A stretch of 16,379 bases of DNA from Gammaproteobacteria bacterium UBA3532 (lineage in GTDB: Bacteria > Pseudomonadota > Gammaproteobacteria > Enterobacterales > UBA3532): contig DFOV01000199.1 in assembly GCA_002376965.1 (NCBI GenBank), positions 317 to 16,695 of the forward strand, written 5' to 3'. The notes below the pieces were generated by a model. The model saw only the letters and a program-made list of their open reading frames with translations, searched no databases and was not told the origin of the DNA. How positions within the stretch are numbered: the first letter of the stretch is position 1; the number at the start of each line of letters is the position of its first letter. The translations under genes and the position numbers were made by a program. This document shows, piece by piece, positions 15,798 through 16,379 of this stretch.

Positions 15798-16295
15798 TTA
15801 GGAACCAGAGCCATTGTCAGCTTCAGGCGCTTTAACTCGCGCCATGGTTCCTTGAGTTACGGGTATGAAGGTGAGCTTTCCTTCTTTTACTAAATACTTG
15901 CCAACAAAATCATTTTTGATTGCTTCGGCATCGCCTTCGGTAGTCGAAAAATCACCAGTCACCGCATTAACACGGTATTGGGTGGAAGAGGTATCCTGAA
16001 CAACCACGTCCTGGCCACTTTTGAATACATTGATGAAGTTATTATCATCTTTGACGATGGCAAGATCAGCCTCATATTTCTTGCCGTCTTGCGTTGCAAA
16101 GTGCATGTGCTTCTTGAAGTTGGCAATGATAGGGTGATATGCCGTGTAGCTGGCCGTCAGTTTAACACCATCAATGGTGACGGTTTTTTGCTGCACCTCA
16201 CCCGGCTTTAAAAAAATAAATCCAGCAATGAGCAAGCCCAAAGCGACGCCCATCACTATCGCGATGTTAACAACCTTGTTTTGTTTCTTTTGCAT
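15798..16295 (-). CDS. Membrane-anchored protein of unknown function
   Basis: A 165-residue protein that I do not recognise. After a basic start (MQKKQNK) comes one hydrophobic helix (about 9-30, VVNIAIVMGVALGLLIAGFIFL) with no lipobox cysteine and no clear cleavage site, so it is probably an N-terminal anchor. The remainder (about 35-150) is soluble and probably periplasmic, with alternating strands (KTVTIDGVKLTASYTA, KYEADLAIVKDD, QDVVVQDTSSTQYRVNAVTGDF), no cysteine and no catalytic motif that I can see. AAGG lies 8 nt before the start, and a good sigma-70 promoter is upstream. It is convergent with the PYP ligase gene, with only 7 bp between the stop codons, so the two transcripts must overlap unless termination occurs inside coding sequence. 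Confidence 0.8.
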   Translation of the reverse strand: MQKKQNKVVNIAIVMGVALGLLIAGFIFLKPGEVQQKTVTIDGVKLTASYTAYHPIIANFKKHMHFATQDGKKYEADLAIVKDDNNFINVFKSGQDVVVQDTSSTQYRVNAVTGDFSTTEGDAEAIKNDFVGKYLVKEGKLTFIPVTQGTMARVKAPEADNGSGS

Positions 16296-16331
16296 GATTT
16301 AGACCTTACTGAATTGCTATGAAGAGGCCGG

Positions 16332-16360
16332 ATCATACACAGTAAACAAGCGAATGCCAA
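16332..16360 (-). promoter_or_regulatory. Sigma-70 promoter of the membrane-anchored protein gene
   Basis: On the minus strand TTGGCA (complement of 16355-16360), a 17-bp spacer and TATGAT (complement of 16332-16337) match the sigma-70 consensus at 5 of 6 bases each with ideal spacing. Transcription would start near 16325, leaving a leader of about 30 nt with an AAGG ribosome binding site. Constitutive moderate to strong expression is inferred. Confidence 0.7.
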
Positions 16361-16379
16361 CGCCTGAAAGGCAAGGCAT

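Overview
The window is chromosomal DNA of a gammaproteobacterium. The order cutA-dsbD-aroQ-accB-accC-prmA-(zinc-ribbon DUF3426 gene)-dusB-fis-purH-purD is a conserved housekeeping arrangement that I recall from Pseudomonas and related marine orders. The proteins are close in length to their gammaproteobacterial homologues, and AccC keeps the E. coli residue numbering exactly through the active site. The genus cannot be fixed from the sequence; an Oceanospirillales, Cellvibrionales or Alteromonadales-type marine bacterium is a reasonable inference.

Layout. Positions 1-770 hold the chaperonin operon groS-groL on the minus strand (groL runs off the left edge) with a good heat-shock (sigma-32) promoter. 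On the plus strand follow cutA and dsbD (14-nt overlap), then an aroQ-accB-accC operon closed by a strong terminator near 5520. Next come prmA and a DUF3426 membrane protein (4-nt overlap), the dusB-fis operon (4-nt overlap) with its own promoter and terminator, and purH-purD. Ahead of purH lies a curious leader made of three tandem 17-bp repeats and a 13-codon mini-ORF.

After purD the content turns accessory (about 12760-16300). A minus-strand HPF/RaiA-like ribosome-associated protein is divergent from a NhaR-type LysR regulator, with an AT-rich inverted-repeat operator candidate between them. Downstream of the regulator, in the same direction, are a photoactive yellow protein (PYP) gene and, overlapping its stop codon, a short AMP-forming ligase. 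That ligase most likely activates the p-coumaric acid chromophore of PYP. It is unusual in having an acyl-carrier-protein-like segment where the N-terminal part of an ordinary 4-coumarate ligase would be. A convergent gene for an unrecognised membrane-anchored protein closes the window, behind a near-consensus sigma-70 promoter.

The most interesting region is 13092-15790: a self-contained blue-light receptor module (regulator, PYP, chromophore ligase) with no tyrosine ammonia-lyase nearby and no output domain on the PYP, inserted beside purine and ribosome-related genes.
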